Assembly (NCBI RefSeq): GCF_900067135.1
Contig: NZ_FJUR01000001.1
Span: forward strand, 186,001-250,000
Source of the DNA: Rhizobium sp. 9140
Lineage (GTDB): Bacteria; Pseudomonadota; Alphaproteobacteria; Rhizobiales; Rhizobiaceae
Direction: 5' to 3'
Length of the DNA: 64,000 bases
In this document: positions 9,662-22,800 of the stretch, in pieces
Numbering within the stretch: the stretch's first letter is position 1
Layout: each line of letters opens with the position of its first letter
Position numbers and translations under genes: made by a program
The notes under the pieces: generated by a model
The model's database searches: none
What the model saw: only the letters and a program-made list of their open reading frames with translations
What the model was told of the DNA's origin: nothing

Positions 9662-11859
9662 CCTCCGAGCTGAAAGAGGCCTCGTCGCCGGCACGTCTGC
9701 CGGATGACGAGGTAGCAGCCTTCATCGAGGGTACGCATACCAATCCGTTTGCAAGCCTCGGGCCTCATGCGGTCGGCAAGGACGTCGTCGTCCGATGTTT
9801 TCTACCGGGCGCCACACACGTCTCGGTCGAGACTCTGTCCGGCAAGGACCTCGGCACATTGGCGCTTCGCCATGAAGCGGGTTTCTTCGAAGGCACGGTG
9901 AACCTGCGCAAGGTGCAGCCGGTACGCTACAAGGCCGAGAATGAAGGCGGATGCTGGACGGTCACCGACCCGTACAGCTTCGGCCCCGTTCTCGGGCCGA
10001 TGGACGATTACTACATTCGCGAGGGCTCACACCTTCGCCTGTTCGACAAGCTCGGCGCCCACCCGGTCCGCCATGAAGGTGTCGATGGCTTCCACTTCGC
10101 CGTCTGGGCGCCGAATGCGCGGCGCGTTTCGGTCGTGGGCGCCTTCAATGCCTGGGATGGGCGTCGCCACGTCATGCGGCTGCGTCTCGACACCGGCATC
10201 TGGGAAATCTTCATTCCCGACGTCCCCGCGGGAACACCGTACAAGTACGAAATCGTCGGTTCGGACGGCCAGTTGCAGCCGCTGAAGGCCGATCCGTTTG
10301 CCCGCCGATCGGAACTAAGGCCCGAAACGGCGTCGGTCACCACGTCCGAGATCGCACAGGACTGGGAAGACCAGGCGCATCGCGCGCACTGGGCCTCGGC
10401 CGATCCGCGCCGCCAGCCGATCTCCATCTACGAAGTGCATGCCGGCTCGTGGCAGCGCGGCGATAATGGCGCGTTCCTGAGCTGGGACGAGATGGCCGCC
10501 CGGCTGATCCCCTATTGTGTGGACATGGGCTTCACCCATATCGAATTCCTGCCAATCAGCGAATTCCCCTACGATCCCTCCTGGGGCTATCAGACGACAG
10601 GCCTCTATGCGCCGACGGCCCGCTTCGGCGAGCCGGAGGGCTTTGCGCGGTTCGTCAATGGCGCCCACAAGGTCGGCCTTGGTGTCATCCTCGACTGGGT
10701 ACCCGCCCATTTCCCGGTCGATGCGCATGGGTTGCGCAACTTCGACGGCACCGCCCTCTACGAACACGAGGACCCACGCCAGGGTTTCCACCCTGACTGG
10801 AACACGGCGATCTACAATTTCGGCCGAGCCGAGGTCTTTGCCTATCTCGTCAATAACGCCCTCTACTGGGCCGAGAAATTCCACCTCGACGGGCTGCGCG
10901 TCGATGCGGTCGCGTCCATGCTCTACCTCGACTATTCCCGCAAGCACGGCGAATGGGTTCCGAACGAATATGGCGGCAACGAGAACCTCGATGCGGTGCG
11001 CTTCCTGCAGACGATGAACAAGGAGGTCTACGGCAGCCACCCCGGCATCCTGACCATTGCGGAGGAGAGCACCTCCTGGCCGGGCGTCTCTGCGCCCGTT
11101 CACACCGGGGGCCTGGGTTTTGGGTTCAAGTGGAACATGGGCTTCATGCACGACACGCTGCAATATCTTGCACGTGACGCGATCCATCGGAAGCATCACC
11201 ATAACGACCTGACCTTCGGCCTCGTCTACGCCTTCAGCGAGAATTTCGTACTGCCGCTCTCCCATGACGAAGTGGTGCACGGCAAGGGATCGCTCGTGGC
11301 GAAGATGCCCGGCGACGACTGGCAGAAATTCGCCAATCTTCGGGCCTATTACGGCTTCATGTGGGGATATCCCGGCAAGAAGCTGCTATTCATGGGTCAG
11401 GAGTTCGCTCAGTGGGCGGAATGGTCGGAGGAGCGCGGGCTCGACTGGAACCTGCTCGAATATCCCCTGCATCAGGGCATGCGCCGCCTGATCCGCGACC
11501 TGAACGGCACCTACCGCAACAAGCAGGCGCTGCATGCACGCGACTGCGAGGGCGAAGGTTTCGAGTGGCTGATCGCCGACGACAGCGACAATTCGGTCTT
11601 TGCTTGGCTGCGCAAGGCGCCGGGTCAGAAGGCTGTCGCCGTCATCTCGAACTTCACCCCCGTCTACCGCGAGGTCTACTCGATCCCGCTGCCGAGTGAA
11701 GGCCGCTGGCGCGAGATCGTCAATACCGATGCCGAGATCTACGGCGGCAGCGGCAAGGGCAATGGCGGCGTGGTTCATGCCGTGCGCACCGCATCTGGCG
11801 AGATCCGGGCGAACCTCACATTGCCCCCGCTCGCCACGCTGATGCTGGAGCAGGACTGA
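9658..11859 (+). CDS. glgB: 1,4-alpha-glucan branching enzyme
   Basis: The enzyme makes alpha-1,6 branches in glycogen. The 733-residue protein has an N-terminal carbohydrate-binding module (with a second one around residue 130-220) and a GH13 catalytic barrel. The catalytic residues are visible: Asp416 in [10 protein letters not shown], Glu469 in AEES and Asp537 in LSHDEVVHG. The start at 9658 is chosen because it forms an ATGA overlap with the glgP stop and has GGAGAG just upstream. A longer frame opens 12 bp earlier but lacks a site. It is in the glycogen operon between glgP and glgC. Confidence 0.96.
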   Translation: MTSELKEASSPARLPDDEVAAFIEGTHTNPFASLGPHAVGKDVVVRCFLPGATHVSVETLSGKDLGTLALRHEAGFFEGTVNLRKVQPVRYKAENEGGCWTVTDPYSFGPVLGPMDDYYIREGSHLRLFDKLGAHPVRHEGVDGFHFAVWAPNARRVSVVGAFNAWDGRRHVMRLRLDTGIWEIFIPDVPAGTPYKYEIVGSDGQLQPLKADPFARRSELRPETASVTTSEIAQDWEDQAHRAHWASADPRRQPISIYEVHAGSWQRGDNGAFLSWDEMAARLIPYCVDMGFTHIEFLPISEFPYDPSWGYQTTGLYAPTARFGEPEGFARFVNGAHKVGLGVILDWVPAHFPVDAHGLRNFDGTALYEHEDPRQGFHPDWNTAIYNFGRAEVFAYLVNNALYWAEKFHLDGLRVDAVASMLYLDYSRKHGEWVPNEYGGNENLDAVRFLQTMNKEVYGSHPGILTIAEESTSWPGVSAPVHTGGLGFGFKWNMGFMHDTLQYLARDAIHRKHHHNDLTFGLVYAFSENFVLPLSHDEVVHGKGSLVAKMPGDDWQKFANLRAYYGFMWGYPGKKLLFMGQEFAQWAEWSEERGLDWNLLEYPLHQGMRRLIRDLNGTYRNKQALHARDCEGEGFEWLIADDSDNSVFAWLRKAPGQKAVAVISNFTPVYREVYSIPLPSEGRWREIVNTDAEIYGGSGKGNGGVVHAVRTASGEIRANLTLPPLATLMLEQD

Positions 11860-11904
11860 AAACCGACGAGGCCGGGCATCCGGCCGAGACGAAAGCATAA
11901 TAAT

Positions 11905-11940
11905 GCCGGTCGGCCCGTTTGAGAGGGCGGGCAGACCGGC
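11905..11940 (+). other. hairpin between glgB and glgC
   Basis: GCCGGTC (11905-11911) pairs perfectly with GACCGGC (11934-11940), with CCCG/CGGG pairing inside. It lies in the 109-bp glgB-glgC spacer, 29 bp before the glgC start, and has no T-tract. It could be an mRNA processing or stability element that sets the glgB:glgC ratio. Confidence 0.45.
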
Positions 11941-11968
11941 CAAGAGACCGCAAAATCGGGAGGATATC

Positions 11969-13228
11969 ATGGAAAAACGCATACAGCCGCTGGCACGCGA
12001 TGCCATGGCTTACGTTCTGGCCGGTGGCCGCGGAAGCCGTCTGAAGGAACTGACGGACCGTCGCGCCAAGCCCGCCGTCTACTTCGGTGGCAAGGCGCGC
12101 ATCATCGATTTCGCGCTGTCGAACGCGATGAACTCGGGTATCCGCCGCATCGGCGTCGCGACGCAGTACAAGGCGCATTCGCTGATCCGCCACCTGCAAA
12201 ACGGCTGGAACTTCTTCAGGCCCGAGCGAAACGAAAGCTTCGACATCCTGCCCGCCTCCCAGCGCGTCTCGGAAACACAGTGGTACGAGGGCACGGCCGA
12301 TGCCGTCTACCAGAACATCGACATCATCGAGGACCACGGCGTCGAGTATATGGTCATCCTGGCGGGCGACCATATCTACAAGATGGACTACGAGCTGATG
12401 CTTCAGCAGCACGTGGACAGTGGCGCCGACGTCACCATCGGCTGCCTGGAAGTGCCGCGCATGGAAGCGACCGGCTTTGGCGTCATGCATGTGGACGATA
12501 AGGACCGTATCATCGCCTTCGTCGAGAAGCCGTCCGACCCGCCGGGCATCCCCGGCAATCCGGAGATGGCGCTGGCGTCCATGGGCATCTACGTGTTCCA
12601 CACGAAATTCCTGATGGACATCCTGCGCCGCGATGCGGCCGATCCGACCTCCAGCCGCGACTTCGGCAAGGACATCATTCCCTACATCGTGCAGCACGGC
12701 AAGGCGATCGCCCACCGCTTCAACGAGTCCTGCGTACGCTCGGATTTCGAGCGTGAGGCCTATTGGCGCGACGTCGGCACGATCGATGCCTACTGGCAGG
12801 CCAATATCGACCTGACGCATGTCACGCCGGAACTCGACATCTACGACAGCACCTGGCCCATCTGGACCTTCGCCGAAATCAAGCCGCCGGCAAAGTTCGT
12901 CCATGACGACGAGAATCGCCGCGGTTCGGCCACCTCCTCGCTGGTCTCGGGCGACTGCATCATCTCCGGCGCGTCTCTCAATCGCAGCATGCTCTTCACC
13001 GGCGTCCGCGTGAACTCGTTCTCCCGCCTCGACGGCGCGGTCATCCTCCCGAGCGTGAAGATCGGTCGCCACGCGCAGTTGAAGAACGTCGTCATCGACA
13101 GCCGTGTCGTCATTCCGGAAGGTCTCGTCGTCGGCGAGGATCCGGACCTCGACGCCAAGCGGTTCCGTCGCTCGGAAAACGGCATCTGCCTGATTACACA
13201 GCCGATGATCGACAAGCTGGGACTGTGA
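11969..13228 (+). CDS. glgC: glucose-1-phosphate adenylyltransferase
   Basis: The enzyme makes ADP-glucose from ATP and glucose-1-phosphate, the committed step of bacterial glycogen synthesis. The 419-residue protein matches the Agrobacterium-type enzyme in length. The nucleotidyltransferase signature [20 protein letters not shown] is at about residues 12-31, followed by [20 protein letters not shown] and a C-terminal left-handed beta-helix with [14 protein letters not shown] repeats. The start is the ATG at 11969, behind a strong GGGAGGA site; the frame is open 66 bp further upstream but without support. Agrobacterium enzymes of this class are allosterically activated by fructose-6-phosphate and pyruvate (family knowledge). 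Confidence 0.96.
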   Translation: MEKRIQPLARDAMAYVLAGGRGSRLKELTDRRAKPAVYFGGKARIIDFALSNAMNSGIRRIGVATQYKAHSLIRHLQNGWNFFRPERNESFDILPASQRVSETQWYEGTADAVYQNIDIIEDHGVEYMVILAGDHIYKMDYELMLQQHVDSGADVTIGCLEVPRMEATGFGVMHVDDKDRIIAFVEKPSDPPGIPGNPEMALASMGIYVFHTKFLMDILRRDAADPTSSRDFGKDIIPYIVQHGKAIAHRFNESCVRSDFEREAYWRDVGTIDAYWQANIDLTHVTPELDIYDSTWPIWTFAEIKPPAKFVHDDENRRGSATSSLVSGDCIISGASLNRSMLFTGVRVNSFSRLDGAVILPSVKIGRHAQLKNVVIDSRVVIPEGLVVGEDPDLDAKRFRRSENGICLITQPMIDKLGL

Positions 13229-13233
13229 GGACG

Positions 13234-14673
13234 ATGAACGTCCTTTCGGTCGCCTCCGAAGTCTTTCCGCTGATCAAGACCGGCGGCCTTGCCGACGTCG
13301 CGGGGGCTTTGCCCGCGGCGCTCAAGCCCCATGGCATCCGCATGCGCACGCTGCTGCCCGGCTATCCCGCCGTGATGGCGAAAATCGGAGAGACGACAAG
13401 GCTCGACGGCATCGACACGCTGTTCGGCCACCCCGCCGCGATTCTGGCTGCCGAACATGACGGTCTCGACCTTCTAGTGCTCGACGCGCCTGCGCTGTTC
13501 GACCGGCCAGGCGGGCCCTATCTCGACACCCAAGGGCTGGACCACACCGACAATTTCCGCCGCTTTGCCGCCTTGTCGCTGGCGGCAGCCGAGATCGCGC
13601 GCGGGATCTTGCCCGAATGGACGCCGGACCTTGTCCATTGCCATGACTGGCAGGCGGCACTCGCCCCGGTCTATATGCAGCATGGCGGTGCCGCCCATGT
13701 CCCGACCGTGCTGACCATCCACAATATCGCCTTTCGCGGCCAGTTTTCCGCCAGCACCTTTCCGGAACTCGCCCTCCCTTGGGGCGCCTTCTCGGTGCAG
13801 GGCGTCGAATATTACGGCGATGTCTCCTTCCTCAAGGGCGGCCTGATGGCGGCAACGGCCATCACCACCGTCAGCCCCTCCTATGCGCAGGAAATTCTGA
13901 CCCCCGAATTCGGCATGGGCCTGCAAGGCGTTCTTGCCAGCCGCATTGCCGACCTGCATGGAATCGTCAACGGCATCGATACGGATGTATGGGACCCCGC
14001 CGCCGATCCGCACATCGCCGCAAACTATGCTTCAGCCAGCCTGAAGAAGCGGGCGGCCAACCGCGATGCCCTGCGCGAGCGCTTCGGCCTCGTGGCGACA
14101 GACGGTCCGCTCTTCTGCGTCGTCAGCCGGTTGACCGACCAGAAGGGCATGGACGTGCTCGCCGGTGTCGTGAACATGATCGTCGGGAATGGCGGTACGC
14201 TGGCCGTCCTCGGCTCTGGCGATCCGGCGCTCGAAGCCGCCTTCCGAACCGCGGCCGCCGTGCATCCCGGTCGCGTCGGCATCGTTGTCGGCTACGACGA
14301 ACCGCTGTCGCACCTCATGCAGGCCGGCGCAGATGCCATCCTCGTGCCGTCACGCTTCGAGCCCTGCGGCCTGACACAGCTTTACGGCCTGCGCTATGGC
14401 TGCGTGCCGGTGGTCGCCCGCACCGGTGGCCTTGCCGACACGATCATCGATGCCAACGAGGCGGCGGTGGCGGCAAATGTTGCCACCGGCTTCCTCTTCT
14501 CCCCCGTCTCAGAGGAAAGCCTTCGGCTGGCACTCCGCCGCGTCTTTTCCCTGTGGCGCCAGCCAAAAATCTGGGCGCGCCTGCAAGCGCGCGGTATGAA
14601 ATCCGATGTCTCCTGGGATATGAGTGCCACGCGCTATGCCGCGCTTTATGCCGGTCTTCTTGCGAAAGGTTGA
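13234..14673 (+). CDS. glgA: glycogen synthase (ADP-glucose type)
   Basis: The enzyme transfers glucose from ADP-glucose to the growing alpha-1,4 chain (GT5 family). The 479-residue protein begins [20 protein letters not shown] with the ADP-glucose-binding KTGGL motif at Lys15. The C-terminal GT-B half carries [18 protein letters not shown]. The ATG at 13234 is preferred over an in-frame GTG at 13225 because it gives the canonical family N-terminus. GAGG lies just upstream. The gene starts 5 bp after the glgC stop. Confidence 0.96.
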   Translation: MNVLSVASEVFPLIKTGGLADVAGALPAALKPHGIRMRTLLPGYPAVMAKIGETTRLDGIDTLFGHPAAILAAEHDGLDLLVLDAPALFDRPGGPYLDTQGLDHTDNFRRFAALSLAAAEIARGILPEWTPDLVHCHDWQAALAPVYMQHGGAAHVPTVLTIHNIAFRGQFSASTFPELALPWGAFSVQGVEYYGDVSFLKGGLMAATAITTVSPSYAQEILTPEFGMGLQGVLASRIADLHGIVNGIDTDVWDPAADPHIAANYASASLKKRAANRDALRERFGLVATDGPLFCVVSRLTDQKGMDVLAGVVNMIVGNGGTLAVLGSGDPALEAAFRTAAAVHPGRVGIVVGYDEPLSHLMQAGADAILVPSRFEPCGLTQLYGLRYGCVPVVARTGGLADTIIDANEAAVAANVATGFLFSPVSEESLRLALRRVFSLWRQPKIWARLQARGMKSDVSWDMSATRYAALYAGLLAKG

Positions 14674-16305
<1,632 letters not shown>

Positions 16306-16334
16306 TCATCGGCCCGTCCGTAAGGTCACAGACG

Positions 16335-16364
16335 AAAAACGCCGCTTCGAAGCGGCGTTTTTTT
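16335..16364. terminator. bidirectional rho-independent terminator
   Basis: The perfect palindrome CGCCGCTTCGAAGCGGCG is flanked by A-run and T-run (AAAA on the left, seven T on the right). It sits between the convergent ends of pgm and the TPR lipoprotein gene and can serve both strands. Confidence 0.92.
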
Positions 16365-16384
16365 ATGAAATGAGATTGGATGTC

Positions 16385-17269
16385 TCAGCCTGCCGCTTTG
16401 ACGCGCGCAAGACCTGCCCGGGCGGGCTCGTATTTCGGGTCGAGCTGCAAGGCATGGCCGTAGGAGCGCTGTGCCTTCGCCTTTTCGCCACGACGCTCGT
16501 AGACAAGCGCCTGATTGGCCCAGGATTCCGCGATCTTGCCGTTGAGATTGATGGCCGTGTTGAAATCGGCAAAGGCGTTATCGTCGTCGTTCTGGGCGAC
16601 GTAGGAGATGCCACGGCCGTTATAGGGTTCCGGCGAACTCGGCGACAGCGAGATCGCGGTCGAGAAATCCTCGATCGCCTGCCCATGCTGGTTGCGTGCC
16701 TGATAGATCAAACCGCGATTATGGTAGGCGCGCGGATCGGTCGTGTCGTTCTCGATCGCCTTGTTGAAGTCGGCAAAGGCCTGATCCAGCCGACCGCTCT
16801 GGCGATAAAGATTGCCGCGGCCGATATAGGCGACGTCATAGCGTGGGTTGAGCTGCAGCGCAGAATTATAGTCGGCAAGCGCTTCGGCAAGATCGCCCAT
16901 ATTGCGCTCGACCAGCGCCCGGTTGGCATAAGCTTGGTAGAAGCGCGGGTTGAGCTCGATCGCCTTGTTGAAATCGGCCACCGCGCGGCGGAATTCGCCG
17001 GCGCGACCATAGGCCGAACCACGCACATTGTAGCCTTCGGGATCGCTCGGATTGCTGTTGATGACGCCCGACAGCGAGGCGATGTTCTGCTCGGAGCCCT
17101 GCGCCCGCTCGACCTGAAGCGTGCTGTCGTTCGAGGGATCCGTCTGGCAGGCCGTCAAAAGCAGGGCTGCTCCAAGCGCGGAGAGGACGCCAAGGCGGCT
17201 GGAGCGCTGCGTGCCTTTGCGGGATGCGTCCCGGCCGGCGAAACCCTCTGTCGTCACAGTCGATGTCAA
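16385..17269 (-). CDS. TPR-repeat lipoprotein
   Basis: This 294-residue protein has a lipoprotein-type N-terminus: a basic region, a hydrophobic stretch (LSALGAALLLTAC) and a LTAC lipobox. About six tetratricopeptide repeats follow (for example AIELNPRFYQAYANRALVER and ALQLNPRYDVAYIGRGNLYR). TPRs mediate protein contacts; the partner is unknown. A role in envelope processes like NlpI is only an analogy. The start reads as TTG at 17269 with AGGGA 8 nt upstream; a GTG four codons later is an alternative. It lies downstream of rpsU on the same strand, but the rpsU terminator separates them. Confidence 0.83.
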   Translation of the reverse strand: MTSTVTTEGFAGRDASRKGTQRSSRLGVLSALGAALLLTACQTDPSNDSTLQVERAQGSEQNIASLSGVINSNPSDPEGYNVRGSAYGRAGEFRRAVADFNKAIELNPRFYQAYANRALVERNMGDLAEALADYNSALQLNPRYDVAYIGRGNLYRQSGRLDQAFADFNKAIENDTTDPRAYHNRGLIYQARNQHGQAIEDFSTAISLSPSSPEPYNGRGISYVAQNDDDNAFADFNTAINLNGKIAESWANQALVYERRGEKAKAQRSYGHALQLDPKYEPARAGLARVKAAG

Positions 17270-17418
17270 GATCGATCCCTCAAATCAAGAATGCCTCAGG
17301 CACGTCACAGGCCCGCGGTCTCGCCCCGGCTGCAACGGTAACGCCGCAACAGGCGGTTCGTTCATGCAAGCGCCGCATCCACAGCAAATACGCGACGGAC
17401 GCCGCATACGTCTAACGC

Positions 17419-17451
17419 AAAAAAGGCGGCGGCGTATGCATCGCCTCCGCC
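17419..17451 (-). terminator. rho-independent terminator of rpsU
   Basis: On the minus strand GGCGGAGGCG pairs with CGCCGCCGCC (one mismatch) around a 7-nt loop, followed by six T. It lies 26 bp beyond the rpsU stop codon. Confidence 0.85.
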
Positions 17452-17477
17452 GTCACCATTCCCGGAGCAAGCGCCGA

Positions 17478-17726
17478 TCAGCGTGCCTTCGCCGCAAACT
17501 TGGCAGCAGACTTCGGCATGGGCAACAGGCCTTCGCGCTGCGCCTGCTTGCGGGCCAGCTTGCGAACGCGGCTGATGCCTTCTGCTTTTTCGCGCGCGCG
17601 GCGCTGCGACGGCTTTTCATATGCCTCGCGGGCGCGCATCTCACGGAAGACGCCTTCGCGCTGCAGTTTCTTCTTCAGGGCGCGAAGCGCCTGGTCAACA
17701 TTGTTGTCGCGAACGAGTACCTGCAC
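17478..17726 (-). CDS. rpsU: 30S ribosomal protein S21
   Basis: This 82-residue S21 protein reads [20 protein letters not shown] and carries the basic helix [20 protein letters not shown]. The C-terminal extension after residue 65 ([16 protein letters not shown]) is typical of alphaproteobacteria. S21 binds the small subunit near the anti-Shine-Dalgarno region and helps initiation. The start is a GTG at 17726 with AAGGAA 7 nt upstream. The frame is open much further upstream, but that sequence has no S21 similarity. The gene is monocistronic, with its own terminator. Confidence 0.93.
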   Translation of the reverse strand: MQVLVRDNNVDQALRALKKKLQREGVFREMRAREAYEKPSQRRAREKAEGISRVRKLARKQAQREGLLPMPKSAAKFAAKAR

Positions 17727-18173
17727 GTGTTTACATTCCTTGATATCGAGCCGAGACAAGCTCAGGCTGCTGTGTATGGGCCGAACCCGAGGCTGCGCTT
17801 GAGGCACCGCCGGACGGCATGGTCCGTTGATCGCAAGGGCTCGAGCGCTGCGATGATGGGCGGCAAGTAGCAGATCAATGCTGCAAAGTCCACCCGCGCC
17901 GGAGTGCGGCGTTGTTTCAGGGTATCTGGCACACAAAAATGACATCTCAAGGGGCCGATCCGCCTCAGTCGTGCCACGCAAAGCCCTTAATCGCCCGTTG
18001 ATTAAATGAGTTGGCCGCTGTCACAGTTCTGCTTTTCAAACCCTGCAGTCCAGCCATTTTCGCAGTGTCGAAAGTGAGGGCCTGCCACGTCGCAAAATGG
18101 ACGTTGCGACGCGTCTCGATTTGCGATGTGTTGGGCAGACGGATCGGGGCATCCCGAACAGGAGATGAGGCGA
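17727..18173. other. divergent promoter region rpsU / soxB
   Basis: This 447-bp gap separates the divergent rpsU and soxB genes. It must hold both promoters, but I cannot pick a convincing -35/-10 pair. It contains the inverted repeat at 18088-18111, described separately. No conserved small protein or RNA gene is evident. Confidence 0.45.
18088..18111. promoter_or_regulatory. 24-bp inverted repeat upstream of soxB
   Basis: CGTCGCAA and TTGCGACG form perfect 8-bp arms around an 8-bp spacer, 62 bp before the soxB start. A third TTGCGAT follows at 18121-18127. The geometry fits a dimeric transcription factor operator controlling sarcosine oxidase. No regulator gene is adjacent. Confidence 0.55.
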
Positions 18174-19427
18174 ATGCGCAAATATTCGGTTTTTGCCGTG
18201 GCACGCGAAGCCATGCGGGCGCACAAGGGCTGGGAAGCGCAATGGGTCTCTCCCGAGCCGCGCGCCGCCTATGACGCGATCATCATCGGCGGCGGCGGAC
18301 ACGGCCTGGGGGCTGCCTATTACCTCGCCAAGGAGCATGGCATCACCAATGTCGCGGTGCTCGAAAAAGGCTGGCTCGGCGGCGGCAATACCGGCCGAAA
18401 CACGACCATCATCCGGTCCAACTATCTCTATGACGAGAGCATGGACATCTACGAACATTCGCTGAAGCTCTGGGAAAACCTGTCGCAGGACCTGAACTAC
18501 AACGTCATGTATTCGCCGCGCGGCGTCATGATGCTGTCGCACGGCATCCACGACCAGCAGGTTTTCAAGCGCCATATCCATGCCAACCGTCTCTACGGCA
18601 TCGATAATGAGTGGCTCTCGCCCGAGCAGGCCAAGGAATTCTGTCCGCCGCTCGACATTTCCGCGTCCGCCCGCTTCCCCATCAACGGCGCCGCCTTGCA
18701 GCGCCGCGGCGGTACGGCGCGCCATGATGCGGTTGCCTGGGGCTATGCCCGCGCCGCCTCCGACCGCGGCGTCCATATCATCCAGAACTGCGAGGTTACC
18801 GGCATCCGCCGTGGGCCTGACGGTGCCGTGACGGGTGTCGACACCAATCGCGGCTTCATCGGCGCAAAGAAAATCGGCGTCTCCGCCTCGGGCCACAACT
18901 CCGTCATCATGGCCATGGCCGGCGTCCGCGTGCCGCTGCATTCCGTGCCGTTGCAGGCGTTGGTGTCGGAACCGCTGAAGCCGATCTTCCCCTGCGTCGT
19001 CATGTCGAACACGGTGCATGCCTATATCTCGCAGTCCGACAAGGGCGAACTCGTGATCGGCGCCGGCACCGACCAATACAATTCCTATTCCCAGACCGGC
19101 GGCCTGCAGATCATCACCCATACGCTTGATGCGATCTGCGAACTGTTCCCCATCTTCCGCCGCGTCAAGATGATGCGCCAGTGGGGCGGGATCACCGACA
19201 ACACGCCGGACCGCTCGGCCATTCAGGGCGTCACGCCCGTGCCGAACCTCTTCGTCAATTGCGGCTGGGGCACGGGCGGCTTCAAGGCGACGCCGGGTTC
19301 GGCAAACCTGTTCGCCCACCTCATTGCCAAGGGCGAGCCGCACCGGCTGGCGGCAGGCCTGACGCTCGATCGCTTCCGCACCGGACGCCTGATCGACGAG
19401 GCGGCAGCCGCGGCCGTGGCGCACTGA
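18174..19427 (+). CDS. soxB: sarcosine oxidase subunit beta
   Basis: This is the beta subunit of heterotetrameric sarcosine oxidase, which oxidatively demethylates sarcosine to glycine, H2O2 and 5,10-methylene-THF. The 417-residue protein has the dinucleotide-binding loop DAIIIGGGGHGLGAAYYLA at about residues 38-56. The GGTARHDAVAW block around His184 is the likely site of covalent FMN attachment (inferred from characterised homologues). The start at 18174 is chosen for the family N-terminus MRKYSVFAVAREA and a GGAGATGAGG site upstream. It is first in a soxBDAG operon. Confidence 0.95.
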   Translation: MRKYSVFAVAREAMRAHKGWEAQWVSPEPRAAYDAIIIGGGGHGLGAAYYLAKEHGITNVAVLEKGWLGGGNTGRNTTIIRSNYLYDESMDIYEHSLKLWENLSQDLNYNVMYSPRGVMMLSHGIHDQQVFKRHIHANRLYGIDNEWLSPEQAKEFCPPLDISASARFPINGAALQRRGGTARHDAVAWGYARAASDRGVHIIQNCEVTGIRRGPDGAVTGVDTNRGFIGAKKIGVSASGHNSVIMAMAGVRVPLHSVPLQALVSEPLKPIFPCVVMSNTVHAYISQSDKGELVIGAGTDQYNSYSQTGGLQIITHTLDAICELFPIFRRVKMMRQWGGITDNTPDRSAIQGVTPVPNLFVNCGWGTGGFKATPGSANLFAHLIAKGEPHRLAAGLTLDRFRTGRLIDEAAAAAVAH

Positions 19428-19488
19428 GGATGGCCGCCCCCGCTCGCTCTTGCCGTCGCCTGTCCCATCCCGCATCAGGAACACGCCC

Positions 19489-19833
19489 ATGCTTTTGATC
19501 CATTGCCCCTATTGCGAGGAAGAGCGCTCCGAACTCGAGTTTCGCGCAGCCGGTGACGCCCATATCGCCCGGCCGGAAAACATCGCGTCCATTTCCGACG
19601 AGGAATTTCAGGAATATTTCTTCCTGCGGGACAACCCCAAGGGCCTGATCTTCGAGCGCTGGCGTCACATTGCCGGCTGCGGCCGGTTCTTCAACGCGGC
19701 ACGCGACACCGTCAGCGACCGGTTCCTGAAGACCTACAAGGCGGGCGAGCCGAAGCCTTCGCTGCCGATTGCCGCCATGACCGACGAGACCGTCGTCGAA
19801 ACCTACGAAGCCACGGAAGGACGCGCGGAATGA
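19489..19833 (+). CDS. soxD: sarcosine oxidase subunit delta
   Basis: This small (114-residue) zinc-binding subunit of the heterotetrameric enzyme begins MLLIHCPYCEEERSELEF. Zinc ligands are expected in the CPYC motif and the HIAGCGRFF segment. It lies between soxB and soxA, and its TGA overlaps the soxA ATG. The Shine-Dalgarno site is poor, but the N-terminus is the conserved one. Confidence 0.93.
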   Translation: MLLIHCPYCEEERSELEFRAAGDAHIARPENIASISDEEFQEYFFLRDNPKGLIFERWRHIAGCGRFFNAARDTVSDRFLKTYKAGEPKPSLPIAAMTDETVVETYEATEGRAE

Positions 19834-22800
19834 GCGGCGCCAATCGGACGGTAAAAGCCGACAACACGGGTGGAGCGAACCGCATCCCCGGCAAGGGGCG
19901 CCTGACGCCTGCGAAAACGGCGCGCTTCAACTTCGACGGCCGCACCTATCAGGGCCTTCAGGGCGATACGGTCGCCTCGGCGCTGATCGCCAACGGCGTC
20001 CATCTCGTCGGCCGCTCGTTCAAGTACCACCGCCCGCGCGGCATCGTCTCGGCCGGCCCGGAAGAGCCGAACGCGCTGATCGACGTGATGCGCGACAATG
20101 CCCGCCGCCAGCCGAATGTACGCGCCACCGTTCAGGAGGTTTTCGACGGCATGACCGTGGCGTCGCAGAACCGCTACCCGTCGCTCACCTTCGACGTCGG
20201 CGGCATCAACAACATCCTGGCGCCCTTCTTCGCCGCCGGCTTCTACTACAAGACCTTCATGTGGCCGAAGCAGGCCTGGAAGAACATCTACGAGCCCCGC
20301 ATCCGCGCCGCAGCCGGCCTCGGCGTGTCGCCGACAGAAGAAGACACGGACGAATATGCCAGCCGCTACGCCCATTGCGACGTGCTGGTCATGGGCGCAG
20401 GCGTCGCCGGCCTGACCGCAACGCTTGCGGCTGCCGCCACCGGCGCGCGCGTGATCCTCTGCGACGAGCAGCCGGAGGTGGGTGGCGCACTGCATTACGA
20501 TGCGGGCGTGACGGTCGACGGCCAGGATGGCTATGCCTGGGCGCAGGATGCCGCCCGCCGGCTTGGCGCCATGGACAATGTCACGCTCCTGACCCGCACG
20601 ACCGCCTTCGGCTATTACGCGCAGAACTTCGTGGCTCTTGCCGAACGCGTCACCGACCATGTGTCCCGCCCGGCCCGCGCCGCACCGCGCGAGCGGCTCT
20701 GGCAGGTGCGCGCCAAGCGCGTCGTCATCGCCACCGGCGCCATCGAGCGGCACATGGTCTTTGCCAATAACGACCGCCCCGGCATCATGCTGGCCTCGGC
20801 GGCGCGCACCTATCTCAACCATTTCGGCGTCGCCATCGGTCGCAAGGTCGGCGTCTACACCGCGCATGACAGCGCCTATGAGGCCGCCTTCGACCTGCAC
20901 CGCGCCGGCATCGCCATTCCCGCCATCGTCGACAGCCGCGAGCAGCCGGGTGCTGACGTGCTGGCAGAAGCGCAGTCCCTCGGCATCGAGGTTCTGGCAG
21001 GTCATGCGGTAACCGACACCCGGGGCAAGCTGCGCATCTCCTCCATGAAAGTTCGTCGCGTCAGCGGCGGCAGCAGCGCCCGTTCGATCGTCGTGGATGC
21101 ACTCATCACCTCCTCCGGCTGGACACCGTCGGTGCATATGTTCTCGCAGTCGCGCGGCAAGGTGGCGTTCGACGCGGAAACGCAGCGGTTCCTGCCCGGC
21201 ATCTACGCGCAGGATTGCGTCTCGGTCGGAGCCTGCAACGGCACCACCGACATCGCCGCGACCCTTGACGAAGCTGTTGCCGGTGGCGAGCTTGCAGCGC
21301 AGGCGGCAGGCTTTTCAGCCAGCACGCGCCTCGCACTCTCCGGCGCGCAGGCTTTCGCCTGGACCGGCGGCATGGCGGGCGCCGCCTATGGTGCCGGGCC
21401 TGAGGACGACGTGAAAGCCTTCATCGACTTCCAGAACGATGTCTGCGCCAAGGATATCCGGCTCGCGGTGCGCGAAGGCATGCACTCGATCGAACATATC
21501 AAGCGCTTCACCACCAATGGCATGGCAACGGATCAGGGCAAGCTTTCCAACATCCACGGTCTCGCCATCGCAGCGGAGACGCTCGGTCGGGGTATTCCCG
21601 AAGTCGGCCTCACCACCTTCCGCGCGCCTTACACGCCCGTGACCTTCGGCACGCTGATCGGCCATTCCCGCGGCGACCTGTTCGATCCCACGCGCAAGAC
21701 GGCGATGCACGAGGCAGAAGAGGCGATGGGCGCGGCCTTCGAGGATGTGGGCCAGTGGAAGCGCGCCTGGTACTATCCCCGCGCCGGCGAGGACATGCAT
21801 GCCGCCGTCAACCGCGAATGCCGGACGGTGCGCGAGACGGTCGGCATGTTCGACGCCTCCACCCTCGGCAAGATCGAGGTCGTCGGCCCGGATGCGGCCG
21901 CCTTCCTCAATCTGATCTACACCAACAGCTGGGATACGCTGAAGCCGGGCCGTTGCCGCTACGGCATCATGCTGCGGGAAGACGGCTTCATCTATGACGA
22001 CGGCGTCGTCGGCCGCATGGCGGACGATCGCTTCCACGTGACCACCACGACGGGCGGCGCGGCCCGCGTCATGCACCAAATGGAAGACTATCTCCAGACG
22101 GAGTTTCCGCATCTGGATGTCTGGCTGACGTCCGCCACCGAGCAATGGGCCGTCATCGCCCTGCAAGGCCCCAAGGCACGCGAGATCATCGCGCCGCTGA
22201 TCGAAGGCATCGACATCTCCAACGAGGCCTTCCCGCATATGAGCGTGGCGGAAGGCCGGATCTGCGGCGTGCCGACACGGCTCTTCCGCATGTCGTTCAC
22301 CGGCGAACTCGGCTTCGAGGTCAACGTCCCCGCCGACTTCGGCCCCGCCGTCTGGAACGCGATCCGCGAACGCGTCGAGGCGGTCGATGGCTGCGCCTAC
22401 GGCACGGAGACCATGCACATCCTGCGCGCCGAAAAGGGCTATATCATCGTCGGCCAGGATACCGATGGTACACTGACGCCGGAGGATGCGAGCCTCTCCT
22501 GGGCGGTCGGCAAGAAGAAGACCGACTTCGTCGGCATCCGCGGCATGAAGCGTCCCGACCTCATGCGCGAGGGCCGCAAGCAGCTCGTCGGCCTGTTGAC
22601 GAAGGATCCCGGCGTCGTGCTGGAGGAAGGCGCGCAGATCGTCGCCGACCCCAACCAGCCCAAACCCATGACCATGCTCGGCCATGTCACCTCGTCCTAC
22701 TGGTCGGAAAACTGCGGGCGCTCCATCGCGATGGCCGTGGTCGCGGGCGGCAAGGCGCGGCTTGGCCAAACCCTCTACGTGCCGATGGCCGACCGGACCA

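Noticed and set aside
18036..19490. 484-aa minus-strand open frame opposite soxB
   Set aside because: It is a shadow frame; SoxB on the plus strand has every expected motif.
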